Positions 39,930-50,164 of a stretch of 64,000 nucleotides of DNA are shown in pieces. Every line of letters starts with the position of its first letter. Position 1 is the stretch's first letter. A model generated the notes under the pieces. It did no database searches. It was not told the origin of the DNA and saw only the letters and a list, made by a program, of their open reading frames with translations. The position numbers and the translations under genes were made by a program. The stretch covers positions 1 to 64,000 of the forward strand of contig NZ_LT607655.1 of NCBI RefSeq assembly GCF_900095265.1, read 5' to 3'. This DNA is from Janthinobacterium sp. UMAB-56 (GTDB lineage: Bacteria > Pseudomonadota > Gammaproteobacteria > Burkholderiales > Burkholderiaceae_D).

Positions 39930-40643
39930 TTATTTTACCGTACCGGCTGCTGCGCCGGGGGCTGCATCGGGTGCGGCAGGGGCGGCTGCAGGGTCGAGAC
40001 TGCGCCACAAATACCACGTCGCCACGGTGCGCCACGGTTCCCAATTGGCGGAAACTTCGCGCGCATCGCTGCGAGAAACTGGTTCGCCGGAGAAATAATT
40101 GACGCTGATGCCCTGGATCAAACCGGGGTCGTCGAGCGGCAAGACGTTCGGCCGGAGCAAATTAAATATCAAAAACATCTCGGCTGTCCAGCGGCCGATA
40201 CCACGGATCTGCACCAGTTCGGCGATGACGGCTTCGTCATCCATCTGGTCCCACTGGCTCGCATGCACGCGCTTGGCCTTGAAATGGTCGGCCAGGTCGA
40301 GGATGTATTCGGTCTTGCGTTTGGACAAACCGCAGGCGGACAGTTGCTCGGCGCCTGCCTTCAACACTTGTGAAGGCGTGCATTTCGGGCAAGCCAGCAG
40401 CAGCTTTTTCCAGGCGGCATCGGCCGCCTTGGGCGTGATCTGCTGCCCCACCAGCGAACGGGCCAGGGTAGTAAACGGGTCGCTATGACCGACCAGGTGC
40501 AGGTCGCCAAATTGCGGGATGAGCTTTTTCATGATGCGGTCGCGCTTCATCAGCTCGATCTTCGCCTCTTCCCAGTAGTGCGGCACCTGGATCACCTGCG
40601 CCGCCACCGGGGCTTCCCCGTTTTCCCTGGACGTCGCCATCAT
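39930..40643 (-). CDS. DNA-3-methyladenine glycosylase II-like (HhH-GPD)
   Basis: Base-excision repair glycosylase that removes alkylated bases. The 237-residue protein has [20 protein letters not shown], the helix-hairpin-helix [20 protein letters not shown], and the catalytic-Asp segment [13 protein letters not shown] of the HhH-GPD superfamily (AlkA type). The C-terminal 25 residues are an Ala/Pro-rich tail. The start overlaps the cysS stop codon (ATGATG), so the two genes may be co-translated. Substrate range cannot be told from sequence. Confidence 0.9.
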   Translation of the reverse strand: MMATSRENGEAPVAAQVIQVPHYWEEAKIELMKRDRIMKKLIPQFGDLHLVGHSDPFTTLARSLVGQQITPKAADAAWKKLLLACPKCTPSQVLKAGAEQLSACGLSKRKTEYILDLADHFKAKRVHASQWDQMDDEAVIAELVQIRGIGRWTAEMFLIFNLLRPNVLPLDDPGLIQGISVNYFSGEPVSRSDAREVSANWEPWRTVATWYLWRSLDPAAAPAAPDAAPGAAAGTVK

Positions 40644-42034
40644 GCGCGGCGCCAGTTGGTCGAGCCGTCAGGCTTGTCTTCGAGAATGATGCCCGCCGCC
40701 AACAGTTCAGCGCGGATCTTGTCGGACTGGGCAAAGTCGCGCGCCTTTTTCGCCGCGCTGCGCGCCGCGATGGCCGCTTCGATGCCGGCCGCCTCGTCCT
40801 GGCCGCCGGCGGCGCCAACGGTCGCTTGCAGGAATTGCTGCGGCGTGCGTTCCAGCAAGCCGAACACGCCCGCCAGGCCCTTCAATTGACGCGCCAGGGC
40901 GGGCGACTTGCTCTTGTTGACTTCCGTTGCCAGGTCGAACAGGGCGGCCACGGCCAGCGGCGTGTTGAAATCGTCGTCCATGGCCTCGGCCACGCGCACG
41001 GCATGCGCTTCGCTCCAGTCGATGCCACCCTCTTCCACCGCCACGTCGGCCAGCGCCGTGTACAGGCGGGTCAGGGACAGACGCGCATCATCGAGGTGCA
41101 CGTCCGAGTAATTCAGGGGGCTGCGGTAGTGCGCGCGCAGGATGAAGAAGCGGATCACTTCGGCATCGAACTTTTGCAGCACTTCGCGGATGGTGAAGAA
41201 GTTACCGAGCGACTTGGACATTTTTTCATTGTCGAGACGCACGAAACCGTTATGTATCCAGTAATTCACGCTGGTATGGCCGAACGCGCCTTCGGATTGC
41301 GCGATCTCGTTTTCGTGGTGTGGGAATTGCAAGTCCGCGCCGCCGCCATGGATGTCGAATTGTTCACCGAGCAAGGCGCAGGACATGGCCGAGCACTCGA
41401 TATGCCAGCCAGGGCGGCCCTTGCCCCATTTCGCATCCCACTTGACTTCTTCCGGCTCGGACTCTTTCGACGACTTCCACAGCACGAAGTCGAGCGGATC
41501 GCGCTTGCCCGTGTTCACGTCCACGCGCTCGCCGGCGCGCAGGTCGTCGAGCGACTTGCCCGACAGCTTGCCGTAGTTGGGGAAGTTGCGCACGGCGTAA
41601 TTGACGTCGCCATCGGCGCCCTGGTAAGCGAGGCCCTTCGCTTCCAGTTGCTCGATCAGGCGCAGCATCTGCGGCACATATTCGGTGGCGCGCGGCGTAT
41701 GGTCGGGCGTCAAAATACCCAGCGCGGCCGTGTCTTCATCCATGTAGCGGGTGAAACGCGTCGTCAGCTGGGAAATCGTCTCGCCGTTTTCCACGGCGCG
41801 ACGGATGATCTTGTCGTCGATGTCCGTAATGTTGCGCACATAGGTGACGTCGAAACCGGACGCCTTCAGCCAGCGGTAGATGACGTCAAAGGCCATCATC
41901 ATGCGCGCATGGCCGATATGGCAATAATCGTAGATGGTCATGCCGCACACGTACATGCGTACCTTGCCCGCTTCCATCGGGACGAATACCTGCTTCTCGC
42001 GCGCCAGGGTGTTGTAAATCTTTAGATTGCTCAT
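40640..42034 (-). CDS. cysS: Cysteinyl-tRNA synthetase
   Basis: Charges tRNA-Cys. The 464-residue class I synthetase has the zinc-binding Cys30 ([20 protein letters not shown]), the HIGH motif at 39-42, the second zinc region [35 protein letters not shown] and the KMSKS loop in [12 protein letters not shown]. It starts at ATG 42034. The product length is normal. It is followed by the glycosylase gene with overlapping codons. Confidence 0.97.
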   Translation of the reverse strand: MSNLKIYNTLAREKQVFVPMEAGKVRMYVCGMTIYDYCHIGHARMMMAFDVIYRWLKASGFDVTYVRNITDIDDKIIRRAVENGETISQLTTRFTRYMDEDTAALGILTPDHTPRATEYVPQMLRLIEQLEAKGLAYQGADGDVNYAVRNFPNYGKLSGKSLDDLRAGERVDVNTGKRDPLDFVLWKSSKESEPEEVKWDAKWGKGRPGWHIECSAMSCALLGEQFDIHGGGADLQFPHHENEIAQSEGAFGHTSVNYWIHNGFVRLDNEKMSKSLGNFFTIREVLQKFDAEVIRFFILRAHYRSPLNYSDVHLDDARLSLTRLYTALADVAVEEGGIDWSEAHAVRVAEAMDDDFNTPLAVAALFDLATEVNKSKSPALARQLKGLAGVFGLLERTPQQFLQATVGAAGGQDEAAGIEAAIAARSAAKKARDFAQSDKIRAELLAAGIILEDKPDGSTNWRRA

Positions 42035-42311
42035 CGTGCTTTGCAAGTGGAGCGGCCGCCAGCCTGGCAAAACGACAGACAGGCGCGGACACCGGGGGTG
42101 CCGCGCCACTGAACTGCCGTGTGCGCCAAGACTGGTCGACCCGCTATATTGTTGTTCTTGTTTGTTAGAATTAGGGCGTTAGCGGTCAAGTATAACATTG
42201 ATAAAAACCAGACTGGCCCGATATGAATTAGGTTTTTACGATGTTCAACCAAAACTCACTTCTTTAGCGCGACAGCGAGTTTAAAGAAAAATAACGATCA
42301 AGGACGCCTCC

Positions 42312-42941
42312 ATGCAAGAAACCAAATCGAAACGCCTGTCTTTCCTGGCCCGCTTCTGCACCCTGTTTGCCGGCCTGACCCTGGGCAGCGCCGTCGTGGC
42401 GGCCGCTCCGGCGACCGCCCTCGACCCCACGCCGCACGTGGCCCTGAAAACCAGCATGGGCGAGATCGTGCTGGAGCTGGATCAGGAAAAAGCCCCGAAA
42501 AGTGTGGCCAATTTCTTGCAGTATGTCAAAAGCGGTTACTACAAGGGCACCGTGTTTCACCGTGTCATCGACGGCTTCATGATACAGGGCGGCGGCTTCG
42601 ACAAGAACATGAAGCAGAAAGCCACCAGGGCGCCGATCAAGAATGAAGCGCAAAACGGCTTGCAAAACGTCAGCTACAGCATCGCCATGGCGCGCACGGG
42701 CGACCCGCATTCGGCCACCGCGCAATTTTTCATCAACGTCAACGACAATGGCGCGCTCGACTACCCTGGCCGCGACGGCTTCGGCTACACGGTGTTCGGC
42801 AAAGTCATCAAAGGCATGGATGTGGTCGACAAGATCAAGGCCGTGCCCGTCGCCGACAAGGGACCGCATCAGAACGTGCCGGTCACCCCCGTGGTGATCG
42901 AATCGGCGACTTTACTCAAGTCTGCGCCCGCAAAACTGTAA
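42312..42941 (+). CDS. ppiA: Periplasmic peptidyl-prolyl cis-trans isomerase (cyclophilin)
   Basis: Speeds proline isomerisation of exported proteins. The 209-residue precursor has a signal peptide (about residues 1-37, [20 protein letters not shown]) and a full cyclophilin domain: [54 protein letters not shown]. It is followed by a cytosolic paralogue 71 bp downstream. The divergent 277-bp spacer with cysS holds its promoter. Confidence 0.94.
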   Translation: MQETKSKRLSFLARFCTLFAGLTLGSAVVAAAPATALDPTPHVALKTSMGEIVLELDQEKAPKSVANFLQYVKSGYYKGTVFHRVIDGFMIQGGGFDKNMKQKATRAPIKNEAQNGLQNVSYSIAMARTGDPHSATAQFFINVNDNGALDYPGRDGFGYTVFGKVIKGMDVVDKIKAVPVADKGPHQNVPVTPVVIESATLLKSAPAKL

Positions 42942-43012
42942 AATAGCGTTTTTACGGCCCGGAACCACGCGGGCCGTTGAATCATTTATCATCCAATTTA
43001 TTAAGGATCATC

Positions 43013-43504
43013 ATGACCTCCGTCATCATCACCACCAATCTGGGCAAGATCACCGCTGAACTGGACGCTGAAAAAGCGCCGAAAACGGTTGCCAACTTCC
43101 TGGCCTACATGCAGGCCGGTCACTACGACAACACGATTTTCCACCGCGTCATCGACGGCTTCATGATCCAAGGCGGCGGTTTCGAGCCAGGCATGAAACA
43201 GAAGCCTGCCGACACCACCGTGGAAAACGAAGCCAAGAACGGCCTGAAAAACGACACGTACACGCTGGCCATGGCCCGCACGTCGGACCCGCATTCGGCA
43301 TCGGCCCAGTTCTTCATCAACATCAAGAACAACAGCTTCCTCGACTATCCAGGCCAGGACGGCTGGGGCTACGCCGTGTTCGGTAAAGTTACCGAAGGCA
43401 AGGAAGTCGTCGACGCCATCCGCGCCGTGAAAACCTCGCGCGCCGGCATGTTTGCCGACGTGCCAGTGACGGACGTCATCATCGAAAAAGTTGAAGCAGC
43501 GTAA
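43013..43504 (+). CDS. ppiB: Cytosolic peptidyl-prolyl cis-trans isomerase (cyclophilin)
   Basis: The 163-residue cyclophilin lacks a signal peptide (MTSVIITTNLGKITAELDAE) and so is cytosolic. Active-site blocks are [35 protein letters not shown] and WGYAVFGKVTEGKEVVDAI. AAGGATC precedes the ATG at 43013. The pair of periplasmic and cytosolic cyclophilins ahead of lpxH is common in this group. Confidence 0.96.
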   Translation: MTSVIITTNLGKITAELDAEKAPKTVANFLAYMQAGHYDNTIFHRVIDGFMIQGGGFEPGMKQKPADTTVENEAKNGLKNDTYTLAMARTSDPHSASAQFFINIKNNSFLDYPGQDGWGYAVFGKVTEGKEVVDAIRAVKTSRAGMFADVPVTDVIIEKVEAA

Positions 43505-43584
43505 TCAAGCTACAGCATCATGAATAACAGGCATTGCAGCGTTTTCGCCTCTCCATGCACTGCATTTTTTGGGAGCGTTGAACG

Positions 43585-44346
43585 ATGACAATGCCTGCCG
43601 CACTCTTTATTTCCGACCTGCACCTGCAGAGCTCACACACGCGCACCAGCGCGGCGTTTCTTTCTTTCCTGGAACACCATGCGCAATACGCGCAAGCGCT
43701 GTATCTATTAGGCGACCTGTTCGAATACTGGGCCGGCGACGATGACCTGGAAGACCCTTACAATGCGCGCATGACGGCCGCCATCCGCGCCGTCAGCGAT
43801 GCGGGCGTGCATGTCTACTGGATCGCCGGCAACCGCGACTTTCTTGTCGGCTCCGGCTTTGCCGCCGCCGCCGGTGCTACCCTGCTCAGCGAACCGCATG
43901 TGGCCACGATTGCCGGCCAGCGCATCGTCTTGCTGCATGGCGATGCCGAATGCACGAAAGACGTGCAATACATGGAGTTTCGCGCTATGGTGCGCCAGCC
44001 TGCCTGGCAAAAACAGTTCCTGTCCATGCCGCTGGCGCAGCGCAAGGCCGTCATCGCCGGCTTGCGTCAGCGCAGTCGCGAGCACAATGGCGAAAAAGCC
44101 ATGGATATCATGGACGTCACGCCCGACGCAGTCGCCCGGGTCTTTGCCGAACATGCCAGCACCGTGATGATCCACGGCCACACGCACCGCCCTGCCCTGC
44201 ATAAAATCGGCGCAACCTTGCGCTATGTCTTACCCGACTGGGAATGCGACGTGACGGCGCAGGAAGCGCAGCGCGGTGGCTGGATCGCCATCGATGCGCG
44301 CGGCAACATCACGCGCCACGCTCTGAACGGCGACTGCATCGACTAG
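43585..44346 (+). CDS. lpxH: UDP-2,3-diacylglucosamine diphosphatase
   Basis: Makes lipid X from UDP-diacylglucosamine in lipid A synthesis, at the inner face of the membrane. The 253-residue calcineurin-like metallophosphatase has metal motifs FISDLHL, LLGDLFEYWAGDD, IAGNRDFLVG, LLHGDAECTKD and MIHGHTHRPA. These are the LpxH-type set, including the GNRDF block. It closes the ppiA-ppiB-lpxH plus-strand group. Confidence 0.95.
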   Translation: MTMPAALFISDLHLQSSHTRTSAAFLSFLEHHAQYAQALYLLGDLFEYWAGDDDLEDPYNARMTAAIRAVSDAGVHVYWIAGNRDFLVGSGFAAAAGATLLSEPHVATIAGQRIVLLHGDAECTKDVQYMEFRAMVRQPAWQKQFLSMPLAQRKAVIAGLRQRSREHNGEKAMDIMDVTPDAVARVFAEHASTVMIHGHTHRPALHKIGATLRYVLPDWECDVTAQEAQRGGWIAIDARGNITRHALNGDCID

Positions 44347-44382
44347 AGCTGCGCCCGCATAGAACGGCTTGACAGCCACGGC

Positions 44383-44406
44383 GCCGGCGCGGCGCCATGC
44401 GCCGGC
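44383..44406. terminator. GC-rich hairpin between convergent lpxH and chemoreceptor
   Basis: GCCGGCGC (44383-44390) and GCGCCGGC (44399-44406) are a perfect 8-bp stem. It lies between the stop codons of convergent genes, so a bidirectional stop is plausible although no T-run is present. Confidence 0.4.
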
Positions 44407-44423
44407 TGGCCGCTTCAGTCAGC

Positions 44424-45962
44424 TCACCGCTCGTACGCATCCAGCTTGAACAGGCCCACCATGGCGGAAAGTTGCTGTGCCTGCTCCTGCATGGCTTGCG
44501 CGGCCGCCGCCGCCTGCTCCACCAAGGCCGCATTCTGCTGCGTCGCATCATCCATGCTGATGATGGCCTGGTTGACTTGCGCGATGCCCTGGCTCTGCTC
44601 CTGGGTTGCCGTACTGATTTCCTGCATCAGCGTGGTCACCTTGCCGATGCTGTCAACCACGTGGCGCATGGCGTCGCCTGCTTCGCCTGCCAGCTCGCCG
44701 CCATGCTGTACCTGCGCTCCCGAGGCGCCGATCAGTTCCTTGATTTCCCTGGCCGCGCCGGCGGAACGCTGCGCCAGGCTGCGTACTTCGCTCGCTACCA
44801 CGGCAAAGCCGCGACCCTGCTCGCCAGCGCGCGCCGCTTCGACGGCCGCATTCAGGGCCAGGATGTTGGTCTGGAAAGCGATGCCGTCGATGACGCCCGT
44901 GATCTCGGCGATCTTTGCCGACGACAGCCGGATGGCACCCATGGTGTCCACCATGCGCGCGACCACCGTGCCGCCCTGCCGGGCCAGTGCGCAGGCTTCT
45001 TGCGCCAGCGTGCTCGCCTGCTGCGCATTGCCGGCGTTCTGGCTGACCGTGCCCGTCAATTGCTCCATCGAAGCGGCCGTCTGTTCGAGCGAGCTTGCCT
45101 GCGCTTCCGTGCGCGCCGACAAGTCCAGGTTGCCCGTGGCGATTTGCTGCGATGCCGTGGCGATCGCCGTCGCATTGCCGTGCAGCTGGTGCACCGTGCC
45201 GGCAAGATCCTGCTGCATGCGCGCGATGCTGTGCAACAAGCTGCTGCTGTCGCCCGCACGCAGCGCCACCGGCGTGGACAGGTCGCGTCCTGCGATGCGC
45301 CGCGTCACGTCGCCCGCATAGGCCGGCTCGCCACCGAGTGCGCCGAGCACGCTGCGGATCACCTGCCAGCCCAGCGCCGACATCACCGCCAGCGCGGCCA
45401 GGAAGAACCACAGCGACTGCAGCGCCGCCTGCCAGAATGCCTTGTCGATATCGTCGTTAAAAAAGCCCGTGCCTATCCACCAGCCCCAAGGCTTGAAGAC
45501 GATGATGCCGTTGAGCTTAGCCACCAGTCGGCCCTCGCGCTTGCTTTTCAAGGACACCAGGCCCACCTCAGCGCGGGCAAGCGCCTCGACATAGGCCTGG
45601 GAATCGGGGCGGCCATCCATCGTCTCGCCCTCGGCGATCACGCCGATATTCTTGGGATTCGGATGTACCAGGTTCAAGCCATTGGGCAGCCGTGCCCAGT
45701 AATAGCTCTTGCCGTCGTTATTGAGCTGGGTCAGCGCTTCTTTTGCCGCTGCCTGCGCTTGCTCGCGCGTCAGGCGGCCGGCCAGCTCCTGCGCATGGTA
45801 GTGCGCGGCCAGGTGTTGGCCCATCTTGAGCATGTTGATGATCTGCGCTTCACGGTCATGCAGCATGGCATTGTGCAGCGTACGCAGGCTGGCGGCACCC
45901 AGCATGGCCATGGCCAGCAGAGCGGTGCCAACGAGCAGCAGCAGGCGTTGAGAGACTTTCAT
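44424..45962 (-). CDS. Methyl-accepting chemotaxis protein
   Basis: Inner-membrane chemoreceptor that signals through CheA/CheW. The 512-residue protein has a first transmembrane helix (residues 6-26, [20 protein letters not shown]) and a periplasmic single-Cache-type sensor (about 30-190: [36 protein letters not shown]). A second transmembrane helix is followed by HAMP and the cytoplasmic signalling domain with the hairpin tip [20 protein letters not shown]. There is no C-terminal pentapeptide tether for CheR/CheB. AGGAAC lies before ATG 45962. The Cache fold suggests a small organic ligand. Confidence 0.94.
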   Translation of the reverse strand: MKVSQRLLLLVGTALLAMAMLGAASLRTLHNAMLHDREAQIINMLKMGQHLAAHYHAQELAGRLTREQAQAAAKEALTQLNNDGKSYYWARLPNGLNLVHPNPKNIGVIAEGETMDGRPDSQAYVEALARAEVGLVSLKSKREGRLVAKLNGIIVFKPWGWWIGTGFFNDDIDKAFWQAALQSLWFFLAALAVMSALGWQVIRSVLGALGGEPAYAGDVTRRIAGRDLSTPVALRAGDSSSLLHSIARMQQDLAGTVHQLHGNATAIATASQQIATGNLDLSARTEAQASSLEQTAASMEQLTGTVSQNAGNAQQASTLAQEACALARQGGTVVARMVDTMGAIRLSSAKIAEITGVIDGIAFQTNILALNAAVEAARAGEQGRGFAVVASEVRSLAQRSAGAAREIKELIGASGAQVQHGGELAGEAGDAMRHVVDSIGKVTTLMQEISTATQEQSQGIAQVNQAIISMDDATQQNAALVEQAAAAAQAMQEQAQQLSAMVGLFKLDAYER

Positions 45963-46065
45963 GGGGCGTTCCTTGTAATGCGCGAAGGCATGCAATCGGC
46001 CACGACAGGCGTGCCTGTCCCCGCCCGGCTTGGTGATGGCGGGCGATGGGCGATGCGGCGGCGTT

Positions 46066-46788
46066 CTAGCGCTTGGGTTTGACGGCGAGATGCGGCATGA
46101 AATACTCAGGCCGCAGTTTGCGGGTAATTTCCAGTACCGGCAGCACATGATCGAGATGGCTGCGCATGGCGGCGACGGCGTGCTGCGGGTTGCCCGAGGC
46201 GACCGCCTCGACCACGCCCGCGTGTTCGGCCATGACGTCGCTCATGCGCCCTTCCAATGGCAAAGTCAGCTGGCGATAGCGGTCCATCTGCGTTTTCGCC
46301 TGCAATATCATGGGCCATACGCCGGGATAGCCGGACAGCTCGGCCAGGGCCGCGTGGAAATTCTCATCGGTACGGTGAAATCCCCGTATGTCGTTGCGTA
46401 CGATGCACTCGGCCTGGGCCGCCAGGATGGCGCGCAGGCTGGCGATGCCTTCCGGCGTCGCCCTTTCAGTGGCCTTTTCGATGATGGCCGTTTCCAGCGC
46501 ACAGCGCACCAGCATGGCTTCCTCCAGCGAGTCGAGCGGGATACGCGCGACAAACGTGCCCACGCGCGGCAGCACTTCGATCAGGCCCTCTTCGGCCAGG
46601 CGCTGTACTGCCTCATGCACGGGCGTGCGGCTGGTGCCCAGTTCATCGGCCAGGTCCTTCTCGACGATACGGGTGCCGGGCAGCATGCTCATGTCGACGA
46701 TACGCTGGCGCAGCAGCCCATAGATGCGGCGGGCGGCACTGACACCGGTTTCGCCATCGGCGAGCGTAAGAGGGGACGTCGAATTCAT
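46066..46788 (-). CDS. GntR/FadR-family regulator (FCD domain) of hexuronate use
   Basis: Probable repressor of the pectin/hexuronate cluster. The 240-residue protein has an N-terminal winged helix ([36 protein letters not shown]) and a C-terminal FCD ligand-binding domain ([49 protein letters not shown]) whose His/Asp residues bind metal and organic acids. It lies beside kdgK in the same orientation. Palindromes at 57509-57522 are candidate operators. The effector could be a hexuronate or KDG; this is inference from context. Confidence 0.88.
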   Translation of the reverse strand: MNSTSPLTLADGETGVSAARRIYGLLRQRIVDMSMLPGTRIVEKDLADELGTSRTPVHEAVQRLAEEGLIEVLPRVGTFVARIPLDSLEEAMLVRCALETAIIEKATERATPEGIASLRAILAAQAECIVRNDIRGFHRTDENFHAALAELSGYPGVWPMILQAKTQMDRYRQLTLPLEGRMSDVMAEHAGVVEAVASGNPQHAVAAMRSHLDHVLPVLEITRKLRPEYFMPHLAVKPKR

Positions 46789-46855
46789 AGACTGTGTATA
46801 GGTACGGCAAAGTTAGACAAAAAAAACAGTGTATTCGATGATACCGCGTCTGCGT

Positions 46856-47791
46856 TCATCCGGCAGGCATTTCCGCGCGGGCGATGATGGCGCCGCGCTG
46901 GCCTATGACGCAGGCGGCCAGGCGGTGCCCGGCGCGCGCCGCCGCTGCCGGCGGCTGGCCCGCCAGGCGCGCCGCCACATAGGCCGCGCCGAACGAGTCG
47001 CCGGCGGCCGTGGTGTCGACCACCTTGGCCACCGGCTGCGCCGGCACTTCCTCCAGGACGCCCTGATGCAGGATGATGCAGGGCTGCGCTCCCCGCTTGA
47101 GCACGATCTCGGGCACGCCCAGCGCGCTGCTGCGGGCCAGTACCTGCGCCACATCGGCCGGCCCGTACAGCGCATCCTCGTCGTCGAGCGTGAGCAGGGC
47201 CAGGGAGGCCAGGCTCAGCACGCGATGATAGATGGAAGCGGCGGCATCGGCGCTGTCCCACAGGCGCGGACGGTAGTTATTATCGAAGATGATGCGCCCA
47301 CCCAGCGCCTTGCATTGCGCCAGGGTGGCCAGCAACAGTTCTCGATCCGCCGGCGGCAGGATGGCAAGGCTGATGCCGGACAGATAAACGTGGCGCGCTT
47401 GCGCCAGCTGCTGCAGGATGGCCGGCGCCTGCGGCCCGCGCATCCAGTGGCGCGCGGCCGAATCGCTACGCCAGTAATGGAACTTTCGCTCGCCGTGGGC
47501 GTCCGTCTCGATCAGGTACATGCCGGGCAGCTTGTCGTCCAGGCGCTGCACGCAGTGCGTGTCGATGCCCTCCTCCTGCCAGCTGGCGTGCATGTCGTCG
47601 GACAGGCCATCGATGCCCAGCGCCGTGACATACGCGACCTTGTGCCGCTGCGGATCGGCCAGGCGTGCCAGGTATAGCGCCGCGTTCAGTGTGTCGCCGC
47701 CAAAACGGTAGGCCATGGCCTGTTCGCTGGTGGCGCGCTGCAATTCAATCATGCATTCGCCGATGACGAATACGGTGTGTGCTGCTGTCAC
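46856..47791 (-). CDS. kdgK: 2-keto-3-deoxygluconate kinase
   Basis: Phosphorylates KDG to KDPG, the last step of the hexuronate branch before aldolase cleavage. The 311-residue PfkB-family protein has FGGDTLNAALYLARL, DNNYRPRLWDSADAA and the ATP-site/catalytic signature DTTAAGDSFGAAY with the base Asp. The GTG at 47791 is chosen because GGAAGGAT lies 7-14 bp upstream and the length is then typical of KdgK. The frame is open further upstream, without support. Neighbouring uxa genes support KDG as substrate. Confidence 0.92.
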   Translation of the reverse strand: MTAAHTVFVIGECMIELQRATSEQAMAYRFGGDTLNAALYLARLADPQRHKVAYVTALGIDGLSDDMHASWQEEGIDTHCVQRLDDKLPGMYLIETDAHGERKFHYWRSDSAARHWMRGPQAPAILQQLAQARHVYLSGISLAILPPADRELLLATLAQCKALGGRIIFDNNYRPRLWDSADAAASIYHRVLSLASLALLTLDDEDALYGPADVAQVLARSSALGVPEIVLKRGAQPCIILHQGVLEEVPAQPVAKVVDTTAAGDSFGAAYVAARLAGQPPAAAARAGHRLAACVIGQRGAIIARAEMPAG

Positions 47792-47869
47792 GACAATATC
47801 CTTCCAAAAAAAAGCAAGCGCGGCGCCGCAGCGACATCCACGGGGATGGCCGGTGCCGCGCCGTTGGCG

Positions 47870-47896
47870 CTGAACCGCCTGGTTCTGGCGGTTCAG
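47870..47896. repeat. Hairpin after polygalacturonase gene
   Basis: CTGAACCGCC (47870-47879) and GGCGGTTCAG (47887-47896) form a perfect 10-bp stem 17 bp after the polygalacturonase stop codon. No immediate T-run follows on the minus strand, so it may stabilise mRNA or act as a weak terminator. Confidence 0.5.
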
Positions 47897-47912
47897 GCCG
47901 GACTTCGCCGTA

Positions 47913-50048
47913 TTACTTCTTGTCCCAGGTCGAGCCAAACAGGTTCGACTGGCCGATGGCCGGGAAATCGACGAAGGCCTTGCTGCAATCGACCACTTTA
48001 TCGACGTCGACTGCCTGCGTCGCCGTGCCGTTGACCGTCACGCGCTCGGCCGCGTTGGCGAAAATCGGCAGGTTAGTGCCCTTGATCGTCAGGTTCGCGT
48101 CCGATGACGTCATCGTCGTGCCGTTCGGCGTATCCGTCACTACGTTGTTCAAGGTCATCACCAGAGGATACTGCGGGTTGGTCAGTCCGCCTGTGTTTTC
48201 CTTGAAGCCCTGCAGCTTGATGGCCGTATTGCCCAGGATACGCACGTTATCGAGGGTAATGTCGTGGAAGTTCGGATATTGCGGACCAGCCGACGGCAGC
48301 GCCTTGGTGCTGTAGTAGGTGGTAAACAGCAGCGCATTCAAGGCATCGCGGATGCAGATATTGCGGTAGTGGATGTTGCTCACTTCGCCGCCACGCGCAT
48401 AGTCCGACTTGATGCGCAAGCCTTCTTCCGAGTGCGTGAACGAATTGTCGTACACCTCGACGTTGGTCACGCCCGCATTCGTTTCGCTGCCGACCGAAAT
48501 CCCATGGCCCCAGTAAATGTGGTTATGCGCGATGACGATGCCATGCTTGCGGTCCGAACGCACGTCGCGCTTGCCATCGATGGCGAACAGGCCGGAACCC
48601 GCAGGCGATGGATTGGCGCTGCCTTTCAGGGCCACGTCATCGTCGCCGGTGCTGACGAAGTTATACGCGAAGACAAAGTTCTTCAGGTAGCCGTCAAACG
48701 ACATGGCACCGGCCGAGGCGGTCTTGCTGCCCGTGGCCAGCTTGCCGGAAATGGCCTTGCCAGCTGCGCCCGGATCGAATGCGTCGGTGTTTTTGACGTT
48801 GTCCGCATTGTAGGTGTCACCGTTGTACAGCGGGTTGCCGTTGCCGGCCGGATTGGCGAATGCGGCCAGGGTCGGTGTCTGCACCTTCACGCCCCACACC
48901 GTCAAGCCATCGACGCCGCTAGGCACGACGTGGAAGTTGGCGCTGTTATTGAGCGAAATGCGGTACAGGGTGAGGTTTTTCGCATAGTTGAAGACCATCA
49001 TGCGGAAATTCGACTGCGAGCCCGTGCCCGTCACGCCGTTTTGCACCATATTGCCCAGGAAGGCCAGATCCCACCAGCTCATGTTGCGTGCCGACGATTT
49101 CGAGTCGACCGTGGTGCCGCCGTTGTCGCACGACACGCCGTCGGCCGCCTGCTTGCCCGTGGCGTACATGGCGTAGGTGTTCGAGCATGTCATGTCGACC
49201 TTCATCAGCGGATACAGCTTGTTGGTGGTGACGATTTCCGCATACGCGCGGCTGTCGATCGAGCCATCGCCCATGACGGCCGAGTTGACCAGGTTGGAGC
49301 CGTTGATCAGCGCCGAGCAATTGCCCGAGCTGCCAGCCTTGGTGGAGCTGACGGCCGTATTGCCGCAGTACGGACCGGCCGGATTCGGCGAATAGGTGGT
49401 CACGTCGCGCGAGGCGTACAGGGTCACGCCCTTGTCGATCCACAGGGTCACGCCCGATGGCAAGGTCAAGGGACCGCTGATGAAGCCATCACCCACGCCG
49501 GCGCTGTTGACCACCAGGCGCACGGCGAACTTGCTGCCGCGGTATTCCGGCTTGGCCAGCTCTTCGCCCGAAACCCCGGCGATATTGACGTTCTTGACGT
49601 TGGCGGCTTTTTGCGCGGCCGTGGCGGCGGCATCGGCGGCGGCAATCTTGGCGCCCACTTCGGCGTCGACGGCAGCGCCGCAGGCGTCAAGCGCGGCCTG
49701 GATGCGCGCCTGGTCCGGGTTTGCCGTGGCGGTGGTGACCGCCACGCCCACGCCAGGCTTGGATGGATCGGCTTCCGGCGGCAGCGAGCCATCGGGACGG
49801 CGCACCAGGTTAGCGGAGGCTTCGAGCGTGGCGCAGACCTGGGTGTCCTTCGGCAGCGTCGGCTCGGCCGGCAGGTCAGGATCGAAGGAGGTGGTTCCTA
49901 CCTGGTACACGCTGCCGGGATTGTAGGTCGTGGCGGTGGCACCGTCGGTGCTGCCGCCGCCTCCGCAGGCGGCCAGCATGGCGGCCAGTGGCAATGCGAC
50001 GCATGCCTGCGCCCAGCCTGAATTGATTTTTTTGCTATCTGACTTCAT
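47913..50048 (-). CDS. Polygalacturonase (GH28), lipoprotein
   Basis: Hydrolyses alpha-1,4-polygalacturonate of pectin outside the cytoplasm. The 711-residue precursor has a signal peptide and lipobox (AMLAACGGGG, Cys28), so it is probably anchored to the outer membrane. A flexible Ala-rich region of about 150 residues follows. The GH28 beta-helix carries the four signatures: KNTDAFDPGAAG, STGDDDVALKG, WGHGISVGSE and GLRIKSDYARGG, with catalytic Asp residues in the first two and the His/Arg/Lys binding set. The domain layout suggests an exo-acting enzyme. Gene order with porin and transporter supports uptake of galacturonate. Confidence 0.93.
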   Translation of the reverse strand: MKSDSKKINSGWAQACVALPLAAMLAACGGGGSTDGATATTYNPGSVYQVGTTSFDPDLPAEPTLPKDTQVCATLEASANLVRRPDGSLPPEADPSKPGVGVAVTTATANPDQARIQAALDACGAAVDAEVGAKIAAADAAATAAQKAANVKNVNIAGVSGEELAKPEYRGSKFAVRLVVNSAGVGDGFISGPLTLPSGVTLWIDKGVTLYASRDVTTYSPNPAGPYCGNTAVSSTKAGSSGNCSALINGSNLVNSAVMGDGSIDSRAYAEIVTTNKLYPLMKVDMTCSNTYAMYATGKQAADGVSCDNGGTTVDSKSSARNMSWWDLAFLGNMVQNGVTGTGSQSNFRMMVFNYAKNLTLYRISLNNSANFHVVPSGVDGLTVWGVKVQTPTLAAFANPAGNGNPLYNGDTYNADNVKNTDAFDPGAAGKAISGKLATGSKTASAGAMSFDGYLKNFVFAYNFVSTGDDDVALKGSANPSPAGSGLFAIDGKRDVRSDRKHGIVIAHNHIYWGHGISVGSETNAGVTNVEVYDNSFTHSEEGLRIKSDYARGGEVSNIHYRNICIRDALNALLFTTYYSTKALPSAGPQYPNFHDITLDNVRILGNTAIKLQGFKENTGGLTNPQYPLVMTLNNVVTDTPNGTTMTSSDANLTIKGTNLPIFANAAERVTVNGTATQAVDVDKVVDCSKAFVDFPAIGQSNLFGSTWDKK

Positions 50049-50059
50049 GAATGCATCTC

Positions 50060-50069
50060 CTGATATCAG
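50060..50069. promoter_or_regulatory. CTGATATCAG palindrome upstream of polygalacturonase
   Basis: A 10-bp palindrome 12 bp upstream of the start codon, related to TCTGATATATCAGA at 57509-57522 upstream of uxaC. It could bind the same GntR regulator, although here it overlaps the ribosome-binding region. Confidence 0.35.
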
Positions 50070-50102
50070 CGCCGCTCTGAGGTGGCAGCGCTATATAAAT
50101 GG

Positions 50103-50138
50103 GCCGGCCGCTCGGTTCTGCTGGAACCGCTGGCCGGC
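50103..50138. terminator. Strong hairpin after the porin gene
   Basis: GCCGGCC (50103-50109) pairs with GGCCGGC (50132-50138), and CGGTTC (50113-50118) with GAACCG (50124-50129). It lies 26 bp past the porin stop codon on the minus strand, with no long T-run. Confidence 0.5.
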
Positions 50139-50164
50139 GGTGTCCCGGCTTGCGCCGGGCTACT